DNA of 64,000 bases from Bradyrhizobium sp. AZCC 1610 (GTDB lineage: Bacteria > Pseudomonadota > Alphaproteobacteria > Rhizobiales > Xanthobacteraceae). Below the pieces are notes generated by a model that was given only the letters and a program-made list of their open reading frames with translations, ran no database searches and had not been told where the DNA came from. The stretch spans positions 1,397,001 through 1,461,000 of the forward strand of contig NZ_JAZHRR010000001.1 in the NCBI RefSeq assembly GCF_036924515.1, written 5' to 3'. Below are positions 44,279-52,269 of the stretch, one piece after another. A program made the translations under genes and the position numbers. Within the stretch, counting starts at the first letter, position 1. Each line of letters opens with the position of its first letter.

Positions 44279-46462
44279 TTGCCTGCCAGACGTTTGCTCA
44301 GTGAGCGGGCCTGCGCTCGTAGTCCCGCGCTCGTGTCTCATGTCTTGCCGAGGTGCCGCCTGCTGCAAAGCTCATCCATCCTCATCCCGGGCGATACTGT
44401 CTGGAGAAGGTGCAAGGCAGGGCGGCTGGCAATCCTCAACGACGCGGCCGCGTATTTCGCCGCTTTGCGGGAAGCGCTGCTGCTCGCGACGCGGCAGGTC
44501 TACATCATCGGCTGGGACATCCACAGCCAGACCCGGTTCGTCGGGCCGTCCGGGCAGGCCGACGATGGTTATCCGCCAGAGCTCGGGGCGTTTCTGAAAG
44601 CGCTCCTGAAGGCGAAGCCCGAGCTGCGGATCAACATCCTGAGCTGGAATTTCCCGGCTCTCTACGCGGCGGAGCGGGAGTGGAATTCAGCCGCCAAGTT
44701 CACCTCGGACGCGCCGGACCGGCTTCGTTTCTGTTTCGACTCCAGCCTTCCCTTGGGCTCGGCGCAGCACCAGAAGATCGTCGTCATCGACGGCGCGCTT
44801 GCGTTCGTCGGCGGTCTCGACCTCACAATAAGGCGCTGGGACACCAGCGAGCACGCAGCCCATCACCCGCTGCGGACCGATCCCGACGGCAAGCCCTATC
44901 CGCCGTTTCACGACGTGCAGTGCATGGTGGATGGCGAAGCGGCGGCCAGCCTGACCGAAATGGCGGAGCGCAGGTGGCGCGCCGCCGGATGCACAGTCGA
45001 AACATCAGCGGCGGTTGCGGGCGAGCGCTGGCCGGCCTCGGTGCCGGTGCAATCGCGCGATATGACGGTGGGCATTTCCCGAACGGAGATAGCAACCGCA
45101 AGCGAAACCGGCGTGAACGAGGTCGCGCGGCTGTTCGAGGCGTCCATCAACGCGGCCGACCGCTTCATCTATATCGAAAACCAGTTCACCAGCGCCACCG
45201 ACATAGCGCGCCTCCTGGTGCAGCGGATGCTCGACGTGCCACAGCTTCGCGTTCTGATCGTCACACCGAAGATGCATTCGTCCTGGTTCGAATCGCAGGC
45301 CATGCAGAGCGGCCGCGGCGGATTCATTGCCCGGTTCGTGGCGGCAGGCGTCATGGACCGGATTCGCTTTCTCTATCCAACGACTCGGGATGCGGACGGG
45401 GCCGCCGTCGTCATGGTGCACAGCAAGGTGATGATCGTCGACGACCGTATTCTGCGCGTGGGTTCGGCCAACCTCAACAACCGCTCGATGGGCGCCGATA
45501 CCGAGTGCGATCTCGCCTTCGAGGCGACGTCGGAGGCGCACTGGAAATCCATCGCCCGGCTTCGCCGCAGCCTGATCGGACATTTCTGCGGCGTCGATGA
45601 ACGGGAAATCGCAAGCAACGAGGCCGATCTGTTTGGATTTCTCGACCGCCTGGCGGAGCGGCAGGCTGCAAAATCGTTGCAGCCGATCGATCCGGCCGCG
45701 TCAGCCGGCAGTGTGGCAACCATGGTGCAGCCCGTCGCCGACCCCCGAGAACCGCTTCACCTCGACCGCGCCGCCAGTCGCATGTGGACGGCAAGAACCA
45801 TTTTGGCCGTGTCCGGGTTGGCCGCGGCGCTCGCCGGCCTCGCCCTGGCCTGGCAGTACACATCGCTGCGCGATTTCACCGACATCGGTTTTGTCTCCTC
45901 GGTCATTTCGCAGCCTGCGTGGTCGCAATTCGCGCCGCTGCTGGCGATTGCCGCCTTCGTCGTCGGCGGGCTGGTGGTGTTTCCGGTGCTGGTATTGATC
46001 GCCGCGACATCCGCGGCGCTGGGACCTTGGATGGGCTTCTTCAGCGCGGGCGCCGGCGTGCTGCTCAGCGCGCTCACGCTGTTTTCGATCGGCCGCGTGC
46101 TGGGCCAGGCCCGCTTGCAGCGGTTGCTCGGGCGCCGGGCCGCGCGGGTTCAGAGCCGCATCATCGGCAAGGGCGTCGTTGCGGTCGCGATGATCCGGAT
46201 GGTCCCGATCGCCCCGTTCTCGATCGTGAACGTGGTGGCGGGCGCCAGCAAGCTGAGCCTGCGCGATTTTCTGCTCGGCACCGTGCTGGGCATGGCGCCG
46301 GGGATCGCGGTGATGGCTGCGCTCGGTGCGCAGATCGCGGATCTGGCCAGAAACGCCTCGTGGACGAATGCGGTGCTGCTGGCGCTGGCGATCATAGCCT
46401 GGATCGCGCTGTGCCTTGGCGTGCAGTTCCTGGTGACGTGGATGGCGGGACGAAGAACGTGA
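44279..46462 (+). CDS. Phospholipase D-family protein fused to a VTT (DedA-like) membrane domain
   Basis: A 727-aa fusion. The N-terminal two-HKD phospholipase D module has His164/Lys166/Asp171 in HQKIVVIDGALAFVGGLD and His381/Lys383/Asp388 in HSKVMIVDDRILRVGSANLNNRSMG. From about 515 on there is a VTT/SNARE-associated (DedA/TVP38-like) membrane domain with LVVFPVLVLIAATSAALGPWMGF and RMVPIAPFSIVNVVAGASKLSLRDFLLGT. This suits phospholipid hydrolysis or transphosphatidylation (cardiolipin or phosphatidyl transfer) coupled to lipid scrambling in the inner membrane. TTG start with CAGGAA upstream; an in-frame GTG 18 codons later is an alternative. It overlaps the next gene by four bases. Confidence 0.88.
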   Translation: MPARRLLSERACARSPALVSHVLPRCRLLQSSSILIPGDTVWRRCKAGRLAILNDAAAYFAALREALLLATRQVYIIGWDIHSQTRFVGPSGQADDGYPPELGAFLKALLKAKPELRINILSWNFPALYAAEREWNSAAKFTSDAPDRLRFCFDSSLPLGSAQHQKIVVIDGALAFVGGLDLTIRRWDTSEHAAHHPLRTDPDGKPYPPFHDVQCMVDGEAAASLTEMAERRWRAAGCTVETSAAVAGERWPASVPVQSRDMTVGISRTEIATASETGVNEVARLFEASINAADRFIYIENQFTSATDIARLLVQRMLDVPQLRVLIVTPKMHSSWFESQAMQSGRGGFIARFVAAGVMDRIRFLYPTTRDADGAAVVMVHSKVMIVDDRILRVGSANLNNRSMGADTECDLAFEATSEAHWKSIARLRRSLIGHFCGVDEREIASNEADLFGFLDRLAERQAAKSLQPIDPAASAGSVATMVQPVADPREPLHLDRAASRMWTARTILAVSGLAAALAGLALAWQYTSLRDFTDIGFVSSVISQPAWSQFAPLLAIAAFVVGGLVVFPVLVLIAATSAALGPWMGFFSAGAGVLLSALTLFSIGRVLGQARLQRLLGRRAARVQSRIIGKGVVAVAMIRMVPIAPFSIVNVVAGASKLSLRDFLLGTVLGMAPGIAVMAALGAQIADLARNASWTNAVLLALAIIAWIALCLGVQFLVTWMAGRRT

Positions 46463-47142
46463 CGCCCACGATGCGCATCATGACGTGGAACGTGCACGGC
46501 ATCTTCCACCTCAATCCGGGTTTCAATCTGGACGGTGTTTGTTCGATCATCCGCCACTGGTCTCCTGACATCGTGGCGCTGCAGGAGGTCGATTCGCGCG
46601 GAAGAACCGATGATCCCTTTGCCCGGTTGGCGGAAGCGGTCGGAGACCACAGCATCGACGCCCGTTCGATCGTCACACAGGACGGCGATTACGGACAGGT
46701 GTTGCTGAGCAAATGGCCCTTCCTCGAAGCTCCGAAAATCGTCGACGTCTCATATCAGGAACGGGAGCCGCGGCGGGCTATTTCGGCGCGCATACAATCG
46801 AGTGCGGGCGAGATGACGGTCGTTGCCACTCATCTCGGTTTGAGTATCCATGAAAGGCACGCTCAGGCCCATGCCTTGGTTGATCTGGTGCAGCCGAAGC
46901 GAACGCTCGTGCTCGGCGATTTCAACGACTGGCTCTGGGTGAGGTCAGTGCGCGGGGTACTGGCCCAAACCTGTCCGGTTCGGACGCGGTTGCGGACATT
47001 CCCCTCGCGTTTTCCGCTTCTGCGGCTGGATCGGATTTACGTCACGCGCGACGGGCTGATCCGCTCGGCCTGGACCGACCGCAAGGCCCGCACATGCTCG
47101 GACCATCTGCCCGTCATCGCCGATGTCGCCTTCTCGGATTAG
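46459..47142 (+). CDS. Endonuclease/exonuclease/phosphatase family protein
   Basis: A 227-aa EEP-fold hydrolase. Motifs in order: MTWNVHG, ALQEVD, VVATHLGLS, LVLGDFNDW and CSDHLPVIADV, i.e. all metal and catalytic positions of the DNase I/sphingomyelinase-like fold. The start is a GTG overlapping the phospholipase stop (GTGA); ATGs four and seven codons later are possible. Translational coupling to the PLD-VTT gene, and the common pairing of EEP and PLD proteins, point to phospholipid or phosphodiester metabolism rather than DNA repair. Confidence 0.85.
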   Translation: MTPTMRIMTWNVHGIFHLNPGFNLDGVCSIIRHWSPDIVALQEVDSRGRTDDPFARLAEAVGDHSIDARSIVTQDGDYGQVLLSKWPFLEAPKIVDVSYQEREPRRAISARIQSSAGEMTVVATHLGLSIHERHAQAHALVDLVQPKRTLVLGDFNDWLWVRSVRGVLAQTCPVRTRLRTFPSRFPLLRLDRIYVTRDGLIRSAWTDRKARTCSDHLPVIADVAFSD

Positions 47143-47155
47143 GGGTTGCTCGCCG

Positions 47156-47347
47156 TCAGGTCGGTTTTGCCGGGTGCTGTGTCCTGGGATGACGCTCATG
47201 CAGTAGGCAGGCAAGGTCGTGGCGCAAATCCTCCCGCTCGCGCATCGCGGTTTCGAACAGCGCTTCCTGGATGTCGCGCGGCATATCTCCCCAAACGACC
47301 ATGGCCGCCTCGCCAAGCAACAATGCAAAGGTCTGTTGTTCGGTCAT
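47156..47347 (-). CDS. Small conserved hypothetical protein
   Basis: A 63-aa acidic helical protein, MTEQQTFALLLGEAAMVVWGDMPRDIQEALFETAMREREDLRHD and a His/Arg-rich tail. The ATG has GGAGGA seven bases upstream, better than an in-frame ATG five codons earlier. No function is known. It is convergent with the EEP gene at a 13-base gap. Confidence 0.55.
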   Translation of the reverse strand: MTEQQTFALLLGEAAMVVWGDMPRDIQEALFETAMREREDLRHDLACLLHERHPRTQHPAKPT

Positions 47348-47429
47348 GTCGATCCTCCGCAATTTTTACGTTTGACCGAAACGAAGGTTCCGTTTCTGTG
47401 AGCTTTTGCGTCTATCCGTCATGAAGGCG

Positions 47430-48362
47430 CTATTGCCGTCCCCAGCGCAACACGACGGGATCGAGTTGGCGGGCGATTTCAATGAGACCCGCACGCGCCG
47501 CCGGGTGAACCCTTTGCAGGGGGTGACGAACCGCTTCCGAGCCGATCACGCCGCCTTCCTTCATCAGGATCTTGGCGGCCTGCAAGCCGCACTGGCGGTT
47601 CTCGTAATTGATCAGCGGCAGCCAGCGCGCATAGGCCGCCATCGCTTCCTCCCGGCGCCCCGCCAGATAGGGATCGACGATCTGCCTTATGCCGTCCGGA
47701 TAGCCGCCACCCGTCATCGCGCCGGTCGCGCCGGCATCGAGATCGGCCATCAGCGTGATGGCTTCCTCGCCATCCCAGGGACCTTCGATGTTGTCGCCGC
47801 CGGCCGCGATGAGATCGCGAAGCTTCGCCGCCGCCATCGGCACCTCGATCTTGAAATAGCGGATGTTCGGGATTTCCCGCGCCATGCGGGCCAGCAGGTC
47901 GACCGAAAGCGGCGTCCCGGCAACCGGCGCATCCTGGATCATGATGGGGATGTCGATGGCGTCAGACACGGTGCAATAGAAGTCGAAAATGCCCTTCTCG
48001 GACACGCGGAACGTGGCGCCGTGATAGGGCGGCATGATCATCACCATCGCAGCGCCCGCGTCCTGGGCCTGGCGACTGCGTTGGGCGCAGATGCGCGAGC
48101 CGAAATGCGTCGTCGTCACGATCACGGGCACCCGGCCGGCGACATGCTCCAGCACCGCATGCATCACCTGCTCGCGCTCGGCATCGGTCAGGACGAACTG
48201 CTCGGAGAAGTTGGCCAGAATGCAGAGGCCATTGGAGCCGGCGTCGATCATGAAATCGATACAGCGGCGTTGCCCCTCGAGATCGAGCTCCCCACGGTCG
48301 TCGAAGATGGTCGGAGCGACGGGGAAGACACCGCGATAGGGCCGTTGTGCAGTCAGGGTCAT
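47430..48362 (-). CDS. Dihydrodipicolinate synthase-family lyase (keto-deoxy sugar acid dehydratase/aldolase-like)
   Basis: A 310-aa DapA-fold protein. The Schiff-base Lys is Lys171 in YFKIEVPM. The glycolytic-type Tyr of true DapA (YNxP) is replaced by MIQDAPVAG, as in 2-keto-3-deoxy sugar acid dehydratases such as L-KDA dehydratase. It is therefore more likely a sugar acid lyase or dehydratase than a lysine biosynthesis enzyme. It is divergent from the CoA-transferase across a 109-base region and may share control with it. Confidence 0.82.
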   Translation of the reverse strand: MTLTAQRPYRGVFPVAPTIFDDRGELDLEGQRRCIDFMIDAGSNGLCILANFSEQFVLTDAEREQVMHAVLEHVAGRVPVIVTTTHFGSRICAQRSRQAQDAGAAMVMIMPPYHGATFRVSEKGIFDFYCTVSDAIDIPIMIQDAPVAGTPLSVDLLARMAREIPNIRYFKIEVPMAAAKLRDLIAAGGDNIEGPWDGEEAITLMADLDAGATGAMTGGGYPDGIRQIVDPYLAGRREEAMAAYARWLPLINYENRQCGLQAAKILMKEGGVIGSEAVRHPLQRVHPAARAGLIEIARQLDPVVLRWGRQ

Positions 48363-48471
48363 TCTGGATGTTCCATTCGAACAGGATCAGTGATTGTATG
48401 GTCGTCCAATGCATTCATCAACATGCTAGAAGGCTCGGCGCAACCGAGCAGCAAGAATAAGGGAAAGATCA

Positions 48472-49659
48472 ATGGGGGGAGTTCTGGAGGGCGTTCGCGT
48501 CCTCGATTTCGGGCGCTATATCGCGGGGCCTTACTGTGCGACATTGCTGGCGGAATTCGGTGCGGAAGTCATTCGCGTGGAGAAACGTGACGGCAGCGAG
48601 GATCGTTTCGTGGCGCCGGTCGGTGAAGGCGGCGAGGGCGCGCTGTTCCTGCAGGTCAACCGCAACAAGAAGTGCATCACGCTCGATCCGATGAAGCCGG
48701 AAGGGCAGGAGGTGATGCGCCGGCTGGTCGCCACCGCCGATGTCGTCGTCGCCAATCTGCCGCCGCAGACGCTGCGCGCGATGAAGCTCGATTACGACTC
48801 GCTGAAGGCGATCAAGCCGGACATCATCCTGACGACGGCGACCGCTTTCGGCGGGCCGGGGCCGTGGTCCGACCGCGTCGGCTTCGACGGCGTCGGGCAG
48901 GTGATGTCGGGTGCGGTTTACATGACCGGCAAAGGCGATCCGCCGTACCGGGCCGCGGTGAACTGGGTCGATTTCGGCACGGCGCTGCATTGCGCGTTCG
49001 GCACGCTCGCCGCCCTGATCGAGCGCGGCAAATCCGGGCGCGGGCAGATCGTCGAGGGCGCGCTGCTGGCGACCGCACTCTCGTTCACCAACGCCACGCT
49101 GATCGAGCAGGCGGTGATATCAGCCAATCGCGTCTCGACCGGCAATCTCGGCCAGACCGCGGCGCCCGCCGATATCTACCGCACCAGGGATGGCTGGGTT
49201 CTGTGTCAGGTGACTGGGCACCCGCTGTTCATCCGCTGGGCCAGATTGATGGACGAGGAGGATCACTGGCTGAGCGATCCGCGCTTCGCCGACGATCTCA
49301 AGCGCGGCGAGAACGGTCCTGTCATCAGCGAGCGGATGGCGCGCTGGTGCGCCGAGCGCACCACGCAGGAAGCGGTCGATACGCTGGGCAAAGCGATGAT
49401 TCCGGCCGGACCGGTGCTGAGCCCGCAACAGGCGCTGGAGCATCCGCATATCCGCGCCACCGGCTTCATGCAGGACGTCGACTATCCCGGCTTGCCGAAG
49501 CCTGCGCCGACGGCGCGCGCCGCGGTGCGGCTGTCGGAGACCCCGGGCGAAATCGTGTCGCGCCCGCCGACGCTTGGCGAGCACACCGATAGCGTGCTCG
49601 CCGAACTCGGCTACGATGCAGCGGCGATCGCGGCGTTGCGGAGAGACGGGATCGTTTAA
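48472..49659 (+). CDS. CaiB/BaiF family CoA-transferase
   Basis: A 395-aa class III CoA-transferase. The N-terminus is LEGVRVLDFGRYIAGPYCATLLAEFGAEVIRVEK. The nucleophilic Asp is expected at residue 167 (NWVDFGTALHCAFG). The interlocked fold continues to PTLGEHTDSVLAELGY. It moves CoA between carboxylic acids such as formyl-, succinyl- or aryl-CoA. ATG lies behind GGGAAAGATCA. Its proximity to the aromatic-CoA cluster is suggestive, but a dispersed-repeat region of 700 bases lies between. Confidence 0.9.
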   Translation: MGGVLEGVRVLDFGRYIAGPYCATLLAEFGAEVIRVEKRDGSEDRFVAPVGEGGEGALFLQVNRNKKCITLDPMKPEGQEVMRRLVATADVVVANLPPQTLRAMKLDYDSLKAIKPDIILTTATAFGGPGPWSDRVGFDGVGQVMSGAVYMTGKGDPPYRAAVNWVDFGTALHCAFGTLAALIERGKSGRGQIVEGALLATALSFTNATLIEQAVISANRVSTGNLGQTAAPADIYRTRDGWVLCQVTGHPLFIRWARLMDEEDHWLSDPRFADDLKRGENGPVISERMARWCAERTTQEAVDTLGKAMIPAGPVLSPQQALEHPHIRATGFMQDVDYPGLPKPAPTARAAVRLSETPGEIVSRPPTLGEHTDSVLAELGYDAAAIAALRRDGIV

Positions 49660-49851
49660 CGTACGGACTGCGAACTGATTTGCTTCGCGTGCAAGCGCAA
49701 TTTCAATACGCGACTGCGACCAATTGGCACGACGGGCAAATCACCCAAAACCTGTCCAGCCCCTTCGACAAAAATATTCTGCTTTCGTTCTCACCCAAAT
49801 CATCGGCATAACTCCGCCCGTCTCACGGCAGATGAGGGGCGTTGGCCATCG

Positions 49852-50200
49852 TCACGAACGTGCGGTGAGATGCGATGGACGCTGAGGGCGCGCTAGACGT
49901 ACGCGCCGGAAGCGTACGGCGAAGTCGTGTGGTTCGGGCGCCGCGGTGCTGGTGCTAAGTCCCAGGAGAAGCGAAGCTTCTCGGGGGCGACGGTGGCAAG
50001 AAAGCCGTTCACCGGGGAGAGCACGAAGTAAGCCGTAAAGCCATTGCGCAGGGAAGGCCGGAATGCTCCCGCTGCCCTGTATGCTCGTGTGCACTTTTGT
50101 TTGCGCAAATCGCACGCGAGACCGCGGGTGCAGCAAGCACCCGGTCTTCCCTGCGCCCTCTGTTCTCAAGGAGGGCAAACGAAGATGCAAAGCTTGGGCG
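49852..50200. repeat. Dispersed non-coding repeat element (Bradyrhizobium type)
   Basis: No real gene. Minus-strand translation gives phrases such as LRTEGAGKTGCLLHPRSRV and LSCHRRPREASLLLGLSTS, which I recall as spurious 'hypothetical proteins' repeated many times in Bradyrhizobium annotations. This marks a dispersed element of about 350 bases. It lies next to a 32-bp palindrome. The rest of 49660-50230 shows nothing else I can support. Confidence 0.5.
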
Positions 50201-50229
50201 CAATGCGCCGCGAGATCGTGAAGTTATGT

Positions 50230-50311
50230 CGTAGGATGGGTGGAGCGCAGCGATACCCATCGCCACACGCACCGGCGTTGATGGGTATCGCTGCGCTCCA
50301 CCCATCCTACG
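50230..50311. repeat. REP-like perfect 32-bp inverted repeat
   Basis: Arms at 50230-50261 and 50280-50311 are exact reverse complements (32 bases) with an 18-base loop; the arm begins CGTAGGATGGGTGGAGCGCA. Two related palindromes, sharing GTAG then GGTGGAGCGCAGCG-like text, occur at 52061-52182 and 55960-56046. Confidence 0.8.
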
Positions 50312-50367
50312 AAATCTGGCCAGCTCGGGCTACCCGACCACCGCTCGCGCCTTGCCCTTTCCTTGCA

Positions 50368-50389
50368 AAAGCTTGAAGTTTAAAATATA
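50368..50389. promoter_or_regulatory. Candidate operator D (TTGAAGTTTAAAA type)
   Basis: CTTGAAGTTTAAAATATA lies 31 bases before the SDR start. It matches the AT-rich palindrome seen before four other genes of the aminobenzoate-type cluster. Confidence 0.45.
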
Positions 50390-50419
50390 TGCTGAACCAT
50401 CATCCTGGAGGCTAAACCG

Positions 50420-51181
50420 ATGTCCCCATTGTCGCGTTCCTCCCATGCGCTCGTCACTGGCGGCGGGCGGGGCATCGGCCTTGCGATATCGGCGGCGCTG
50501 TCGAAAGCGGGCGCGACGGCAACAGTGCTCGGCCGTAACCGCGCGACGCTGGATGAAGCCGTTGCATCCGGCGCGGCGCAGTTCGCAGCCGTTGCCGATG
50601 TCGCCGATCAGGCGTCGGTCAAATCCGCCATTGCAGAAGCCGCCGCGCGGCAACCGATCGACATCCTCGTTGCCAATGCCGGTGCGGCGGAATCTGCGCC
50701 GTTCGGCCGTTCCGATGCGGCGTTGTTCCAGCGGATGATCGACGTCAATTTTATGGGCGTGGTCCACGCCACACAGGCCGTATTGCCTGGAATGCTCGAG
50801 CGCCGCCACGGGCGGATCGTTGCCGTCGCGTCCACCGCCGGTTTGAAAGGCTACGCCTATGTCTCGGCCTACAGCGCGGCGAAACACGCCGTCATCGGCC
50901 TCGTCCGTTCGCTGGCGCTGGAGACGGCGAAGAGCGGCGTCACCGTCAACGCCGTCTGTCCCGGCTTCACCGAAACCGACTTGCTCGAAGGCTCGATCGA
51001 CAACATCATCAAGAAGACCGGCCGCAGCCGCGAGCAGGCCATCGCGGAACTGTCGAAGCACAATCCGCAAGGACGCCTCGTGGCGCCCTCGGAAGTGGCG
51101 GACGCTGTGCTCTGGCTCTGCGGCGAAGGCGCCGGCGCCATCACGGGTCAGGCCATCGCCGTTGCCGGTGGCGAGGTCTGA
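50420..51181 (+). CDS. SDR oxidoreductase, 3-hydroxyacyl-CoA dehydrogenase-like
   Basis: A 253-aa short-chain dehydrogenase. The cofactor motif is TGGGRGIG (residues 14-21), then ANAG, Ser in VASTAG, and YSAAKHA with the Tyr/Lys pair. It is followed at 36 bases by an enoyl-CoA hydratase and then by the aryl-CoA monooxygenase/reductase. That is the order of beta-oxidation steps following dearomatisation of 2-aminobenzoyl-CoA. Substrate inferred from context. Confidence 0.85.
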   Translation: MSPLSRSSHALVTGGGRGIGLAISAALSKAGATATVLGRNRATLDEAVASGAAQFAAVADVADQASVKSAIAEAAARQPIDILVANAGAAESAPFGRSDAALFQRMIDVNFMGVVHATQAVLPGMLERRHGRIVAVASTAGLKGYAYVSAYSAAKHAVIGLVRSLALETAKSGVTVNAVCPGFTETDLLEGSIDNIIKKTGRSREQAIAELSKHNPQGRLVAPSEVADAVLWLCGEGAGAITGQAIAVAGGEV

Positions 51182-51217
51182 CCGACCAACGATAATCATA
51201 CAATTCAGGGAGAGATC

Positions 51218-52054
51218 ATGAGCAAGCCCGCCAACCCCGTCACGCTGCCGCTGGCTGACTATTCGCCGAAGCATTTTTTGCTGGCCGTGGTCGATCGCGT
51301 CGCGACCGTGACGCTGAACAGGCCTGAGCGAAAGAATCCGCTGACCTTCGAAAGCTACCGCGAGCTCACCGATTTCTTCCGAGCCTGCGCGATGGATGAC
51401 GCGGTCAAGACCATCGTCGTGACTGGCGCAGGCGGCAACTTTTCCTCCGGCGGCGACGTGTTCGAGATCATCGGCCCCCTGATTCAGATGGACACCAAGG
51501 GGCTGACCGCCTTCACCCGGATGACCGGCGATCTCGTGAAGGCGATGCGGGCGTGCCCGCAGCCGATCGTTGCCTCCGTCGAAGGCATCTGCGCCGGGGC
51601 CGGCGCGATCGTCGCCATGGCCTCGGATCTGCGTCTAGCCGCGACCGGCGCCAAGGTCGCGTTCTTGTTCAACAAGGTAGGCCTCGCCGGCTGCGACATG
51701 GGCGCCTGCGCAATCCTGCCGCGCATTATCGGCCAGTCGCGGGCCTCGGAATTGCTTTACACCGGCCGCTTCATGACCGCGGAGGAGGGCGAGCGCTGGG
51801 GCTTCTTCTCCAGGATCGTCACGCCGGAACAGGTGCTGCTGCAGGCGCAGCTGCTGGCCAAGCAGATTTCGGATGGGCCCACCTTCGCCAACACCATGAC
51901 CAAGCGTATGCTGGCGATGGAATGGGCAATGTCGGTGGAGGAGGCGATCGAGGCCGAAGCGGTAGCTCAGGCGCTCTGCATGACCACGGAAGATTTCGCC
52001 CGCGCCTTCGAGGCGTTTTCGAACAAGCGGACCCCGGTGTTCCAGGGGAATTGA
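51218..52054 (+). CDS. Enoyl-CoA hydratase/isomerase family protein
   Basis: A 278-aa crotonase. The N-terminus is [23 protein letters not shown]. The oxyanion-hole region has [15 protein letters not shown] and [31 protein letters not shown], followed by [22 protein letters not shown]. The latter segment replaces the usual Glu-containing active loop, suggesting a hydrolase, lyase or isomerase rather than a standard hydratase. ATG follows AGGGAGAGATC. In the same unit as the SDR. Confidence 0.88.
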   Translation: MSKPANPVTLPLADYSPKHFLLAVVDRVATVTLNRPERKNPLTFESYRELTDFFRACAMDDAVKTIVVTGAGGNFSSGGDVFEIIGPLIQMDTKGLTAFTRMTGDLVKAMRACPQPIVASVEGICAGAGAIVAMASDLRLAATGAKVAFLFNKVGLAGCDMGACAILPRIIGQSRASELLYTGRFMTAEEGERWGFFSRIVTPEQVLLQAQLLAKQISDGPTFANTMTKRMLAMEWAMSVEEAIEAEAVAQALCMTTEDFARAFEAFSNKRTPVFQGN

Positions 52055-52060
52055 CGGGAT

Positions 52061-52182
52061 CGTAGCCCGGGTGGAGCCAACGGGTCGCGCGAATGCGCGC
52101 CCGATGACGGGCTCCGCGAAACCCGGGACTCTTGTCTACATCACAGGAATCCCGGATTGCGCTACGCTCCATCCGGGCTACG
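52061..52182. repeat. REP-like inverted repeat
   Basis: Terminal arms CGTAGCCCGGGTGGAG (52061-52076) and CTCCATCCGGGCTACG (52167-52182) pair with one mismatch. The interior holds a second nested inverted arrangement (GGGTGGAGCC with GGGCTCCGCG). Same family as the elements at 50230 and 55960. Confidence 0.7.
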
Positions 52183-52210
52183 AACGAACCACCAGCCCCC
52201 TTGCCGGAAA

Positions 52211-52232
52211 ATTATTTTAGGCTTAAAGTAAT
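52211..52232. promoter_or_regulatory. Candidate operator A (TTTAGGCTTAAAG type)
   Basis: ATTATTTTAGGCTTAAAGTA plus AT forms a 22-base palindrome with 18 symmetric positions. It ends 38 bases before the monooxygenase/reductase start. Its reverse complement matches site B (61805-61826) at most positions. Confidence 0.6.
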
Positions 52233-52269
52233 TCCGAACTAGCCCGACAGCCTGTTTCGGAGGCGGTAG

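Noticed and set aside
49726..49742. TTGGCACGACGGGCAA considered as a sigma-54 promoter
   Set aside because: The -12 TTGC element is missing and no gene follows.
49852..50190. Minus-strand 112-codon 'conserved hypothetical' gene
   Set aside because: Sequence looks like a dispersed non-coding repeat; overlapping frames in the same block are equally 'conserved'.
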